This document shows positions 7,787-16,067 of a stretch of 64,000 nt of DNA, piece after piece. Under the pieces are notes generated by a model. That model did not search any database. It was given only the letters and a program-made list of their open reading frames with translations, and had not been told where the DNA came from. The DNA comes from CAIKKG01 sp037444725 (lineage in GTDB: Bacteria > Patescibacteriota > Minisyncoccia > UBA6257 > GWB1-50-10), in NCBI GenBank assembly GCA_037444725.1, contig JBBILW010000001.1, positions 1 through 64,000 on the forward strand. Reading direction: 5' to 3'. Position numbers and translations under genes: made by a program. Each line of letters opens with the position of its first letter. Position 1 is the stretch's first letter.

Positions 7787-9933
7787 TGTTCGATGAGCAA
7801 CAACGATTGTTTATGTTTCGGTAATTTTTGGAAAATATATTCCGTAAGAAACGGCATGAAAGGATGCAACACTTTCAATGACTCGAAGAGTACATGCATG
7901 AGTACTTCGCGCGTGTGCGGTGCCGCATCGCTCGCGAGCTGACCCTTCGCCGCCTCGAGATACACATCACAAAACGAGTGCCAGAAAAAGTCATAAAATT
8001 CGCGGAGCGCTTTTGCGAATTCGAAGTGCTCGATATCGTTCGCGACACTCGCTTTAATTTTTTGGAGCTCGCCCATTATTTTTTTGTCGGCATCGGTTCC
8101 TAGAGACGCGTCAACATTCTTCGCGGGGAATGTCGCATCCTCTCCAATGGAACCAAGCACGAACTTTGCCGCATTCCAAATTTTGTTCGTGAATTTTCTG
8201 CCACCCACTACCGCAGTTTCATCCCAACGAATATCCTGTCCTGTCGCCTGCCAGACGACTGCGAAGCGCGCCACGTCCGCACCGTACTGCTCAATGTATT
8301 TCAGAGGGTCAATGCCGGTACCCAAACTTTTCGACATGCGCTTCCCCTCTTTCGTCATGATGGTGCCGTGAATGAGCACGTTCGTAAACGGCACTTTCCC
8401 CATGAATTCGATTCCGGAATATATCATACGCGCAACCCAGAGATTCAAAATGTCGCGCGCGGTGATTAACGTGTGACCGGGATAATATTTTTTCTTATCG
8501 GATTCCGAAAGTCCCGCAAACGGCCAGAGCGCGGACGAGAACCAAGTGTCCAACACATCCGTTGCCTGTTCCATTTCACACGTGCCACAGAGCGGACATT
8601 TCGCCGGCTTCTCTTTTGTCACGACAAAATTTTTCTCATCGTCTTTTTTGTTCTTGCAGAAATATACCGGAATCTGATGCCCCCACCAGATTTGGCGCGA
8701 AACGGTCCAGTCGCGGATGTTTGAAAGCCAATCGGAATAGGTCTTCTCAAAACGCTCCGGATGAATGGCAACTTTTTTCGAGCTCACCGCTTCAAGCGCC
8801 TTCGCCGCCAATTCCTTCATTGAAAGGAACCACTGCGCGGACGGCGTCGGTTCGATTGATTGACCGCAGCGGTAGCAGACCGAGACGCGGTGCGCGTACG
8901 GTTCCACTTTCACGAGTCGCCCCTGCTTTTCCAATTCTTCAACAATCTTCACGCGTGCTTCGGCAGCCTTCATTCCCTCGTAGACCCCCGCTTCCTTCGT
9001 CATCCTGCCGCGGCCATCAATCACCACCACCATAGGAAGTTTGTGGCGCTCGCCTATTTCAAAATCGAGCACGTCGTGTGCGGGAGTCACCTTCACCATA
9101 CCCGTGCCGAATGTCGAATCAATCGCTTCGTCGGCAACGATGGGAATCTCGCGGCCCACAATCGGCACCGTTACTTCCGTACCTATCAACTTTTCGTATC
9201 GCTCATCATGCGGATTCACCGCGATTGCCGTGTCGCCAAGCAGCGTCTCCGGGCGCGTCGTCGCGACCGTCACTGCATCCGAATATTTGATATGCCACAA
9301 ACTTGTTTCTTCATCCTTATATTCAAGTTCGAGCTCAGAGAGACTCGTCGCGCAGCGCGCGCACCAATTTACCGTACGATATCCGCGATAGAGCCAACCG
9401 CGTTCATAATAATGAACAAATGCCGCCACAACATCTTTTGCGTATGCGGGGTCCATCGTGAAGCGCGTACGTGACCAGTCGGCAGAGCAACCGAGCCGGC
9501 GCAACTGCTCCAGAATGAGATTGCCGTACTGCGCTTTCCACTCCCACACTTTCTCAATAAATTTTTCTCGGCCGATTTCAAAACGGCTCACGTTCTGCTT
9601 GCGGAGCTCCTTCTCTACCACATACTGCGTCGCGATGCCCGCATGATCGGTGCCCGGAAGCCACAATGTTTTTTTTCCGCGCATACGCTGATAGCGGACA
9701 GAAATATCCTGGAACGAATTGTCGAGCGCGTGCCCCATATGGAGCGAGCCCGTCACGTTTGGCAACGGCATGTACACCACGTAGGGTTCCGCATCTTTTT
9801 CTACCGGCAAATTATCGGGATTGAAATATCCCGATTTCTCCCATGCCGCATAAATCTCTTTTTCTACATCCTTCGGCTCATATGCACCACTCCCCAGGAC
9901 GCTCTGTCTTTTCGCACTCTCGTTTTCGTTCAT
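7780..9933 (-). CDS. valS: Valine--tRNA ligase
   Basis: Class Ia aminoacyl-tRNA synthetase charging tRNA-Val. The 717-aa protein has the HIGH-type motif as HMGH near residue 65 and KMSKS as RMSKS near 530, with the editing (CP1) domain in between (TTRPETLLGDTA, with catalytic-region GTGMVKVTPAHD). It is roughly 150-230 residues shorter than common bacterial ValRS because the C-terminal coiled-coil arm is missing: the protein ends in the anticodon-binding helical domain. Such trimming is common in reduced genomes. The tRNA-Val(UAC) substrate is encoded at 19308-19379. prsW overlaps its end. Confidence 0.95.
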   Translation of the reverse strand: MNENESAKRQSVLGSGAYEPKDVEKEIYAAWEKSGYFNPDNLPVEKDAEPYVVYMPLPNVTGSLHMGHALDNSFQDISVRYQRMRGKKTLWLPGTDHAGIATQYVVEKELRKQNVSRFEIGREKFIEKVWEWKAQYGNLILEQLRRLGCSADWSRTRFTMDPAYAKDVVAAFVHYYERGWLYRGYRTVNWCARCATSLSELELEYKDEETSLWHIKYSDAVTVATTRPETLLGDTAIAVNPHDERYEKLIGTEVTVPIVGREIPIVADEAIDSTFGTGMVKVTPAHDVLDFEIGERHKLPMVVVIDGRGRMTKEAGVYEGMKAAEARVKIVEELEKQGRLVKVEPYAHRVSVCYRCGQSIEPTPSAQWFLSMKELAAKALEAVSSKKVAIHPERFEKTYSDWLSNIRDWTVSRQIWWGHQIPVYFCKNKKDDEKNFVVTKEKPAKCPLCGTCEMEQATDVLDTWFSSALWPFAGLSESDKKKYYPGHTLITARDILNLWVARMIYSGIEFMGKVPFTNVLIHGTIMTKEGKRMSKSLGTGIDPLKYIEQYGADVARFAVVWQATGQDIRWDETAVVGGRKFTNKIWNAAKFVLGSIGEDATFPAKNVDASLGTDADKKIMGELQKIKASVANDIEHFEFAKALREFYDFFWHSFCDVYLEAAKGQLASDAAPHTREVLMHVLFESLKVLHPFMPFLTEYIFQKLPKHKQSLLLIEQW

Positions 9934-10032
9934 ATATATAGAGGTGTACTATTTGCCTTCACTCTAGCAATAAAGATTCCCTTCTGCAAAGGCATTTCAG
10001 GCTTTTTGTGCTGCGCGGGGGGGCGGCAAAAC

Positions 10033-10067
10033 AAAAACGCCCCGCATGCGATGCGTGGCGTTTTTTT
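10033..10067. terminator. Bidirectional terminator between arsR-like gene and valS
   Basis: Stem AAAAACGCC / GGCGTTTTT with an inner GCAT / ATGC extension, flanked by A and T runs on both sides. It most likely ends the minus-strand arsR-like transcript ahead of valS. Confidence 0.8.
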
Positions 10068-10072
10068 GAGAC

Positions 10073-10336
10073 TTAGAACTTACCAACTCCGTGTGATTTT
10101 ATGCCTTCGTGCACTATCGCATAGTATACGTTCAATCCGTCGCGTCGCGGCTTCACGATTCCGACATGCCGAAGATGAGAAAGGTGCTGAGAAACGTTCG
10201 TTTTGGTTAACTTTAGCTTTTTCGCGATATCGTTCACCGAAACTTCCCCTCCCATAAGCAGATCGATTATTGCGAGTCGCTTTGGGTTTGCCATAGCCTT
10301 ATAAAGCTCGGCAGTGTCATAATGTTTTTCTGGCAT
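10073..10336 (-). CDS. ArsR/SmtB-type winged-helix regulator
   Basis: An 87-aa DNA-binding protein. It contains a winged helix-turn-helix: ANPKRLAIIDLL, the recognition helix LTKTNVSQHLSHLRHVGIV and the wing RDGLNVYYAI. It lacks the Cys pair of the classic alpha-3 metal site (ELCVCD in ArsR), so metal sensing by that route is unlikely. It lies alone between valS and yraN with no obvious metal transporter nearby; its target and effector are unknown. Autoregulation is common in the family but no operator palindrome was identified with confidence upstream. Confidence 0.85.
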   Translation of the reverse strand: MPEKHYDTAELYKAMANPKRLAIIDLLMGGEVSVNDIAKKLKLTKTNVSQHLSHLRHVGIVKPRRDGLNVYYAIVHEGIKSHGVGKF

Positions 10337-10373
10337 AAACGTAATACAACAATACTCTCCACTTTATTGCAAG

Positions 10374-10754
10374 CTAACTTACATGCGAAACATTTATATA
10401 ATGGCGGACCTGGAATACACTCTTTTCTTCCTTAATGGCCAACACGTCGAGGCGCCAGCCCATGCGCTCATTTATAAGGTGTGGGTTATCATTTGCGTAC
10501 TGCTCGGCGATGCGGCTGAACTTCACTAGCTTCGCGCGGCTCATCTGATCTTCAGGAAGCAGTTCCGACACTCCCCTGTTTTGCATTGTTTTTACCTCGA
10601 CAAAGACGAGCGTCCTATCCGGAGCCCGCGCCACTATATCCAACTCACCCCAGCGTTCCCGATAATTGCGCTCTATTATCTTGTATCCCTTTTCCACAAG
10701 ATACCCACAGGCGTGAGTTTCGCCTCGTGCGCCTAATTCCATTCGCTCTGTCAT
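10374..10754 (-). CDS. YraN / UPF0102 family endonuclease-like protein
   Basis: A 126-aa protein of the UPF0102 family, which has a PD-(D/E)XK nuclease fold. Characteristic parts are the N-terminal GARGETHACGYLVEKGY helix, then WGELDIVARAPDRTLVFVEVKT, which contains the E-LD...EVK catalytic-type signature. The family is often encoded near ribonuclease HII or the 30S/50S assembly genes, but here it stands beside repeats and an ArsR-like gene. Its cellular role is not settled. A TATACT -10 ends 8 nt before the ATG, so a leaderless mRNA is expected. Confidence 0.88.
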   Translation of the reverse strand: MTERMELGARGETHACGYLVEKGYKIIERNYRERWGELDIVARAPDRTLVFVEVKTMQNRGVSELLPEDQMSRAKLVKFSRIAEQYANDNPHLINERMGWRLDVLAIKEEKSVFQVRHYINVSHVS

Positions 10755-10762
10755 GTACGTTT

Positions 10763-10768
10763 AGTATA
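10763..10768 (-). promoter_or_regulatory. -10 box of yraN
   Basis: Minus-strand TATACT with an 8-nt gap to the ATG at 10754. Confidence 0.5.
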
Positions 10769-10947
10769 TCGCACGCACATGTTCGCATGCGCTCCGATTG
10801 ACAACGTTATGCTTTTATTTTATTTCATTTTTAATCAAATGAGACCCCGCTCGTCCCATCTATCGCCCATGACTACCCGATTTAGTTGCGGCAGGTCGGC
10901 CACCATCACCCAACTCATTCGACGTCCCATCTTATGCTTCTGGAAAA

Positions 10948-10964
10948 ATGTTTCATCCTAAACA
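10948..10964. repeat. Palindromic repeat, copy A1
   Basis: ATGTTTCATCCTAAACA, 17 of the 18 bases of the element at 11058-11075. It precedes B1 (10988) by 40 bp, the same spacing as A2 to B2. Confidence 0.7.
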
Positions 10965-10987
10965 CTCTCATTGTCCGAAATGCAAAC

Positions 10988-11017
10988 GTGTAGGATTCAT
11001 CGCGCTACCAGCTTGTC
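10988..11017. repeat. 30-bp repeat, copy B1
   Basis: Identical over 30 bp to 11099-11128. It starts GTGTAGGATTCATCGCG and ends CTACCAGCTTGTC. Its TAGGAT core also occurs inside the palindromic repeat read on the other strand. Confidence 0.8.
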
Positions 11018-11057
11018 ACAGCAATATCTCAGTCATATCGATATATTTCTATACATA

Positions 11058-11075
11058 ATGTTTCATCCTAAACAT
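11058..11075. repeat. Palindromic repeat, copy A2
   Basis: ATGTTTCATCCTAAACAT; exact reverse complement of 6521-6538, 110 bp from copy A1. Confidence 0.8.
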
Positions 11076-11098
11076 TTTTTTAGCCATATTTTTCAAAA

Positions 11099-11128
11099 GT
11101 GTAGGATTCATCGCGCTACCAGCTTGTC
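11099..11128. repeat. 30-bp repeat, copy B2
   Basis: Second identical copy of the 30-bp element, 111 bp from B1 and bracketed by the CCATATTTTT / AAAAATATGG inverted repeat. Confidence 0.8.
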
Positions 11129-11154
11129 TGCATTTTTGTAGCAAAAATATGGAA

Positions 11155-11167
11155 GTGTAGGATTCAT
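11155..11167. repeat. Partial 30-bp repeat, copy B3
   Basis: GTGTAGGATTCAT, the first 13 bases of the B element; the following GCGGTTATCAGG is a diverged version of the rest. Confidence 0.6.
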
Positions 11168-11230
11168 GCGGTTATCAGGTTTTCCTGCTTTTCCTTGTTT
11201 TCTTAGTTTTCTTTGTTTTCCTTGTTAATC

Positions 11231-11255
11231 AAAAACCCCGCCTGATCGGCGGGGG
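11231..11255 (-). terminator. Terminator of the metallophosphoesterase gene
   Basis: Minus-strand CCCCGCC / GGCGGGG stem, 5-nt loop, followed by TTTTT, just past the stop codon. Confidence 0.85.
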
Positions 11256-11266
11256 AGTGACTCACG

Positions 11267-11950
11267 CTATTCCTCGGGATTCACTTTGATACCCTCATCA
11301 CCCAGCGTTATGTACGAAGAAGGGACGTCCGTCCAACATCCGCTGTTGTAATACTCCACACTTCCGAAATGCTCAGCAATCGCCCTGTGCGTGTGTCCAC
11401 AGAATACGACATCATAGTGCTCGAGGGCTCCATGCCGCGATGCGCCCTTCGCGACTCTCTGGGAGTTCCTCATCCATGCCTTGCTCGCACGCTTCAGGAA
11501 ACGGCTGATAAACTGGCGCTCGGTATCGATGCGCTGGATGAAGAGATACACATTGCCCGCAAGCATGCTCAAGAACTCATTTCTCACGAGGAAACGGTCA
11601 AACTGATGGCCATGCAATGCAAGGCAGCGCTTCTCCTTCCATATAAAGGAGTGCTCGCGTTGCACATCGACGCCGATAAGCCTTGAGAGGATGTTCGCTG
11701 CACCATCATGATTACCCGCAATCCAAACTACCTCCTCGGGACGCTTCGGGTGCGATAACTCCCTAAAAAAGGAGAGAAGCGCCCAATCGTCATGATCGAG
11801 ACGCTGGAAATTGAGATCATCAAAGATGTCGCCGTTTAAGATAAGCTTCTTGAACTCCATCGACTTCAATCGATGCAGCAGCTGTTTTGAGCGGCAGGGC
11901 CTTGAGCCCAAGTGAATATCGGAAACGATAACTACGTCGTATTGAGGCAT
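11267..11950 (-). CDS. Calcineurin-like metallophosphoesterase, LpxH-related
   Basis: A 227-aa soluble dimetal phosphoesterase. All five metal-binding blocks are present: SDIHLGS near residue 10, NGDIFDD near 39, GNHDG near 79, the LHGHQFD block near 114 and CGHTHRA near 184. The overall length and the position of the insertion resemble UDP-2,3-diacylglucosamine hydrolase (LpxH/LpxG type), but no lipid A genes are present here and such cells are generally thought to lack LPS, so another phosphodiester substrate is likely. A single-gene transcript, divergent from ftsK with a 51-bp gap. Confidence 0.85.
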   Translation of the reverse strand: MPQYDVVIVSDIHLGSRPCRSKQLLHRLKSMEFKKLILNGDIFDDLNFQRLDHDDWALLSFFRELSHPKRPEEVVWIAGNHDGAANILSRLIGVDVQREHSFIWKEKRCLALHGHQFDRFLVRNEFLSMLAGNVYLFIQRIDTERQFISRFLKRASKAWMRNSQRVAKGASRHGALEHYDVVFCGHTHRAIAEHFGSVEYYNSGCWTDVPSSYITLGDEGIKVNPEE

Positions 11951-12001
11951 AATATTTAGCTTGAATTTTTGCGGGTACTCGCGTTTAATTAACTATAACC
12001 A

Positions 12002-14149
12002 ATGGCACGACGCAAATCAAAAAATAAAAAACAAACGGGCGAAAAAGTAAAGGCATCGAAATCCAACGATTTTCCGCGCGAGTCGAATATGGATCTCCAC
12101 CCGGATGTGAAAAAATATGTCATCGCGACTATTTTGGCGGGTGTCACTATCATTCTCTTGCTTTCGGGTTTTCATCAGGCGGGTCCGTGGGGCGAAATTT
12201 TTTACAACGCCTTCTTCAAATTATTCGGCTGGGGTTACTATTTACTTCCCGTCGTCACGACGATTGTCGCGCTTTCTTTTTTTGCGCCGGAGCCGACAAA
12301 ATTTTTAGGCATCACATTAATCGGCGCACTTTTCTTCGTCCTCTCTGGTCTAGGTTTTATGGATGTGACATTCCCGGGCAGCGGGGGATGGGTTGGAGAA
12401 TTTATCGGCGCACTGAAATATCCGTTCGGGAACACCGCCGCGATTATCATCACGCTCACCGGACTTGTCGCATCATTTTTGGTTACGTTAAATCGTCCGC
12501 TCAATCTTTCGTTCCGCCGCGAGCGCGATGAAGATGAGGAAGAGGAAGATGAGGAAGAGAACGAGGTAAAGGAAGTGGAAATAAAACTTCCGCTCGAAGC
12601 GCGCGAAGAGCCCGTGAAGGATGAAATAAAAAAACCGGCTGCACGTGCGACAGAGCAGAAACAAAAGAAGGAGGTTGAAGAGGCGCTCGACGAATCGCAA
12701 TTCGAGGTGCCGAAGGCGACAACGCAAAAGAGCATCCAGAACTACACGCCGCCGCCGCTCTCACTTCTTTCGTCTGCAGTCGAGAAGCCGACCATCGGCG
12801 ACCTTCGTGCAAACGCGAACGTTATCAAGCGCACACTTGAGAGCTTCGGCATTCCCGTCGAGATGGGAGAGATTAACGTCGGCCCCACAGTGACGCGCTA
12901 CACATTGAAGCCCGCCGAAGGCGTGAAAATTTCACGCATCACGACGCTGAACCAGGATCTTGCCTTGGCACTTGCTGCGCATCCTATCCGCATAGAGGCG
13001 CCCATCCCTGGCAAATCGCTTGTGGGCATCGAGGTGCCGAACAAGTCGGCGGCCGTCGTACGCCTTGGCAGTCTTCTTCTCTATCCTGAATTCCAGAAAT
13101 CGGAGCCGCTCGCATTCCCGATTGGCCGCAACGTAAACGGCGAGCCCGTCTTCACGAATATCGCAAAGATGCCGCACATGCTTGTCGCGGGCGCAACGGG
13201 TTCGGGCAAATCCATCACGCTCCACTCGATTCTCATTTCGCTCCTTTATAAGAACTCGCCGGACATGTTGAAGATGATTCTCATCGACCCGAAGCGCGTG
13301 GAACTTTCGGTCTACAACAATCTTCCGCATCTCATTGCGCCTGTCGTTACTGAAAACAAAAAAGCTATCGGTGCGCTCCGCTGGGTTATCCAGGAAATGG
13401 ACCGCCGCTACCAGGTGCTTCTCGAAGCGGGATCGCGCGATATCAAGAGCTACAACAAGAGCGCAAAAGAAACTCTTCCTTATATATTGGTGGTCATCGA
13501 TGAGCTCGCCGACCTTATGACGACCTACGGCAGGGAAGTGGAAGGATCTATCATTCGTCTTGCGCAGATGGCGCGCGCGACCGGCATCCACATAATCGTG
13601 TCGACGCAGCGTCCTTCAGTCGAGGTCATCACGGGCCTCATTAAGGCGAACATTACGACGCGCATCGCGCTCCAGGTAGCAAGCCAGATCGATTCGCGCA
13701 CCATCCTTGATATGGCGGGTGCGGAAAAATTGCTTGGCCACGGCGACCTTCTCTTTGTCTCGTCCGACTTCTCGAAGCCGCGGCGCATCCAAGGAGCGTT
13801 TTTGACCGAGGAGGAAATGAAATCGGTCATCAATTTCATCAAAGAGAACAATGAAATTTCCGTGACCGGCATCGCAATCGACGAGGAACCCGAAGCTACT
13901 CATATCTTCGAGAGCATGACGGGAGGCGATGAAGAAGACGATATGTTTGAGGAGGCCGTGGAGGCCGTGCGTGCCGCTGGAAAAGCGTCGGCATCGCTCC
14001 TTCAGCGGAGGCTCAAGGTTGGCTATGCCCGTGCCGCGCGCCTCCTTGATATCATGGAGCAAAAGGGTATGATAGGCCCAGGCGACGGCTCGAAGCCGCG
14101 TGAGGTGCTCTTCCTCGACAATGCGGGGAACGAACCCTCAAATGAATAA
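12002..14149 (+). CDS. ftsK: DNA translocase FtsK/SpoIIIE
   Basis: Hexameric DNA pump at the division septum that clears and resolves chromosome ends. The 715-aa protein has four predicted membrane helices (about 37-165), a short acidic linker (a Glu/Asp run near 176-190), the alpha/beta RecA-like motor with Walker A GATGSGKS near 396-403 and Walker B VVIDELADLM near 497, and a C-terminal winged-helix gamma domain (from about 645: SLLQRRLKVGYARAARLLD) that reads KOPS-like polarity signals. The linker is far shorter than in E. coli, as in SpoIIIE. rodZ-like and recA follow with gaps of 3 and 1 nt, indicating one operon. The Xer recombinase it would stimulate is at 30331-31227. Confidence 0.95.
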   Translation: MARRKSKNKKQTGEKVKASKSNDFPRESNMDLHPDVKKYVIATILAGVTIILLLSGFHQAGPWGEIFYNAFFKLFGWGYYLLPVVTTIVALSFFAPEPTKFLGITLIGALFFVLSGLGFMDVTFPGSGGWVGEFIGALKYPFGNTAAIIITLTGLVASFLVTLNRPLNLSFRRERDEDEEEEDEEENEVKEVEIKLPLEAREEPVKDEIKKPAARATEQKQKKEVEEALDESQFEVPKATTQKSIQNYTPPPLSLLSSAVEKPTIGDLRANANVIKRTLESFGIPVEMGEINVGPTVTRYTLKPAEGVKISRITTLNQDLALALAAHPIRIEAPIPGKSLVGIEVPNKSAAVVRLGSLLLYPEFQKSEPLAFPIGRNVNGEPVFTNIAKMPHMLVAGATGSGKSITLHSILISLLYKNSPDMLKMILIDPKRVELSVYNNLPHLIAPVVTENKKAIGALRWVIQEMDRRYQVLLEAGSRDIKSYNKSAKETLPYILVVIDELADLMTTYGREVEGSIIRLAQMARATGIHIIVSTQRPSVEVITGLIKANITTRIALQVASQIDSRTILDMAGAEKLLGHGDLLFVSSDFSKPRRIQGAFLTEEEMKSVINFIKENNEISVTGIAIDEEPEATHIFESMTGGDEEDDMFEEAVEAVRAAGKASASLLQRRLKVGYARAARLLDIMEQKGMIGPGDGSKPREVLFLDNAGNEPSNE

Positions 14150-14152
14150 TCT

Positions 14153-14830
14153 ATGGACGAATTAGAAGAGATAAAACCGATTGCGGAGGTCATTGGGGAT
14201 GCAATGAAGATGAAGGGCATTTCCGCAGAAAAGCTTTCGCAGCTCACCGGCGTATCCGACCGTTTCATCGCACTTTTGCTCGATGACAAACATGAGAAGC
14301 TTCCGTCTGCGCCCTATGTCCGCGGCTATCTCTCCCGCATCGGCAACACGCTGAACTTGAACGGCGAGCAGCTCTGGACCGATTACACGAAGCAGCACGT
14401 CGTGGCGCGTTCGGGGAAAAACGACACGCTTGTCACCAATAAATTCGAAATGAAGTATCCCGGCGCCCCCGTCCTCGCGGTTGGCGCGGTCGTCATCGCG
14501 GGCATCATCATTTTCGCGCTCCGCGCGCCCGCCTTTATCGGCACGCCAACACTCTCACTCGAAAACTTTTCTGAAACGGCGAGCACCTCGACGCTCGACA
14601 TCAGAGGAAAAATTGATCCAAAAAATCAGCTCACGGTAAATGACGAAGTGGTGTATCCGGACGAGCAGGGGACATTTGAAAAAAAAGTAACGCTTACCGT
14701 CGGCTTCAACACCTTCCGCTTCAAGGTAAAGGGAGTTCTCGGCAAGGAATTTGAAACCACGAAGCAAGTCTATCTTGCAACCAGCACGAAGCACGTCGAA
14801 ACAATAACCAATACTACTACCACGGAATAA
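14153..14830 (+). CDS. RodZ-like helix-turn-helix membrane protein
   Basis: A 225-aa bitopic membrane protein. Residues about 8-80 form a Xre-type helix-turn-helix of the HTH_25 kind (KGISAEKLSQLTGVSDRFIALLL), followed by a basic stretch, one transmembrane helix (about 108-125) and an extracytoplasmic beta-rich domain rich in Thr/Ser that ends in a Thr-rich tail. This matches the RodZ layout, which in rod-shaped cells connects MreB to the wall machinery; no mreB is in the window. It is 3 nt from ftsK and 1 nt from recA, so co-transcribed. Confidence 0.8.
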   Translation: MDELEEIKPIAEVIGDAMKMKGISAEKLSQLTGVSDRFIALLLDDKHEKLPSAPYVRGYLSRIGNTLNLNGEQLWTDYTKQHVVARSGKNDTLVTNKFEMKYPGAPVLAVGAVVIAGIIIFALRAPAFIGTPTLSLENFSETASTSTLDIRGKIDPKNQLTVNDEVVYPDEQGTFEKKVTLTVGFNTFRFKVKGVLGKEFETTKQVYLATSTKHVETITNTTTTE

Positions 14831-14831
14831 C

Positions 14832-15884
14832 ATGGCACCCGCAAAGAAAGCGAAAGTGAATGATGAGTCTTCGAAAGATTTAGAGTCCTTGATGGAATCA
14901 CTGCAGTCCCGCTTCGGCGAGGGCTCGGTGATGAAGCTTGGCGAACAATCGGCAATGAAAGTAGAGGCGATACCCACGGGTTCGTTCTCGCTCGATTTGG
15001 CGCTCGGCGTCGGCGGCTTCCCGAAAGGGCGCGTCATCGAAATCTTCGGCCCCGAGAGTTCCGGCAAGACCACACTTGCGCTTCATGCGGTCGCGGAAGT
15101 CCAGAAGAAGGGTGGTAAGGCGGCCTTCATTGATGCGGAACACGCGCTCGACCCCGAGTATGCCGCAAAGATTGGCGTGAAGACGAAAGAGCTTATCATC
15201 TCTCAGCCCGACAACGGCGAAGAGGCATTGAATATCTTAGAGAGCATTGTGCGTTCGAACGTAATTGATATCGTGGTCGTGGACTCCGTCGCAGCGCTCA
15301 CGCCACGCGCGGAAATCGAAGGCGAGATGGGCGCCCAGCACATGGGCCTCCAGGCACGCCTCATGTCCCAGGCGCTGCGCAAGCTGACCGCCATCGCCGC
15401 GAAATCGAACACAATTGTTATCTTCATCAACCAGACGCGTATGAAAATCGGTCTTGTCTTCGGCAATCCCGAAACAACTCCGGGCGGTATGGCGCTCAAG
15501 TTCTACGCATCGGTCCGTATCGATATCCGCCGCATCGCGCAAATTAAAAAAGGGGAGGATGTTGTCGGCAACCGCACCAAAGCGAAAGTAGTGAAGAACA
15601 AGGTAGCGCCGCCGTTTCGCGTTGCGGAATTCGACATTCTCTACGGCGAGGGCATCTCGTATGAATCGGACGTATTGAATACCGCGGTGAAATATGAAGT
15701 GGTAAAGAAAAACGGCGCGAGCTATTCCATGGACGGCGAGAAGCTCGGCAACGGATTCGACAACGTGCGATTGAGACTTAAGGAAGATAAGAAACTTCTC
15801 GAGACGCTCAAGAAGAAAACAACGGAAGCTTCGCTCAAAAAAGGAATTATTGGCGTTGCGGGTCCGGACGACGAGAAAGAATAA
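14832..15884 (+). CDS. recA: Recombinase RecA
   Basis: ATP-dependent strand-exchange protein for homologous recombination and uptake-DNA integration; 350 aa, normal size. Visible are the N-terminal MESLQSRFGEGSVM, Walker A GPESSGKT near residue 73, VVVDSVAALTPRAE with the Walker B Asp, the L1/L2 DNA loops (EGEMGAQHMGLQARLMSQALR; NQTRMKIGLVFGNPETTPGG) and the C-terminal domain ending in an acidic tail. In L2 the usual NQIR is NQTR, a mild change. Last gene of the ftsK-rodZ-recA operon. No LexA box was recognised before ftsK. Confidence 0.97.
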   Translation: MAPAKKAKVNDESSKDLESLMESLQSRFGEGSVMKLGEQSAMKVEAIPTGSFSLDLALGVGGFPKGRVIEIFGPESSGKTTLALHAVAEVQKKGGKAAFIDAEHALDPEYAAKIGVKTKELIISQPDNGEEALNILESIVRSNVIDIVVVDSVAALTPRAEIEGEMGAQHMGLQARLMSQALRKLTAIAAKSNTIVIFINQTRMKIGLVFGNPETTPGGMALKFYASVRIDIRRIAQIKKGEDVVGNRTKAKVVKNKVAPPFRVAEFDILYGEGISYESDVLNTAVKYEVVKKNGASYSMDGEKLGNGFDNVRLRLKEDKKLLETLKKKTTEASLKKGIIGVAGPDDEKE

Positions 15885-15895
15885 GAAAGGGGTGA

Positions 15896-16036
15896 CCGAT
15901 ATCGCGCGTACCCCTCGGAACCAGAATACAAGCGCTCCAGCGGCGCTTGTTTCTTTTCTCTCGCCGTTTTCCTTCTCTTCGAGAAGACCAATCTAAAACG
16001 GCTCCGAGACATTCCTCGGAGCACGTGCGATATCGG
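15896..16036. other. Cloverleaf-like structured element in the recA-folD gap
   Basis: The 141-bp segment is closed by a 14-bp stem (15896-15909 with 16023-16036; all pairs Watson-Crick except one G-U). Inside are three more helices: ACAAGCGC / GCGCTTGT (15928-15935 / 15943-15950), CCGTTTT / AAAACGG (15964-15970 / 15995-16001) enclosing CTTCTC / GAGAAG (15972-15977 / 15981-15986), and CTCCGAG / CTCGGAG (16002-16008 / 16015-16021). Two of the hairpins may act as terminators for recA and folD. It could also be a structured RNA or a short inverted-repeat element; no target-site duplication is seen. Confidence 0.6.
15928..15957 (+). terminator. Terminator of recA operon
   Basis: ACAAGCGC / GCGCTTGT stem, 7-nt loop, then TTCTTTTCTC; 43 nt after the recA stop. 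Confidence 0.75.
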
Positions 16037-16067
16037 ATAGATGAGGTAAGTCGGGCAGAGCAGAAGT

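Larger units (their letters stand above)
10755..11266. other. 512-bp gene-free block with repeats
   Basis: No credible coding frame on either strand. The right half holds the palindromic and 30-bp repeats listed separately and a pair CCATATTTTT (11084-11093) / AAAAATATGG (11143-11152) that brackets one of them. A possible plus-strand promoter (TTGACA 10798-10803, 17 bp, TATTTC) points into the repeats. The stretch 11175-11225 is pyrimidine-rich with repeated TTTTCCTTGTTTTC-like words. Confidence 0.7.

Noticed and set aside
10941..11170. CRISPR array
   Set aside because: Only two full 30-bp copies with non-uniform structure, an interposed second repeat type, a 111-bp period and no cas genes.
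15896..16036. Insertion sequence or MITE as firm call for the recA-folD element
   Set aside because: Inverted ends are present, but no target-site duplication, no second copy in the window and no transposase; kept as a structured element of unknown kind.
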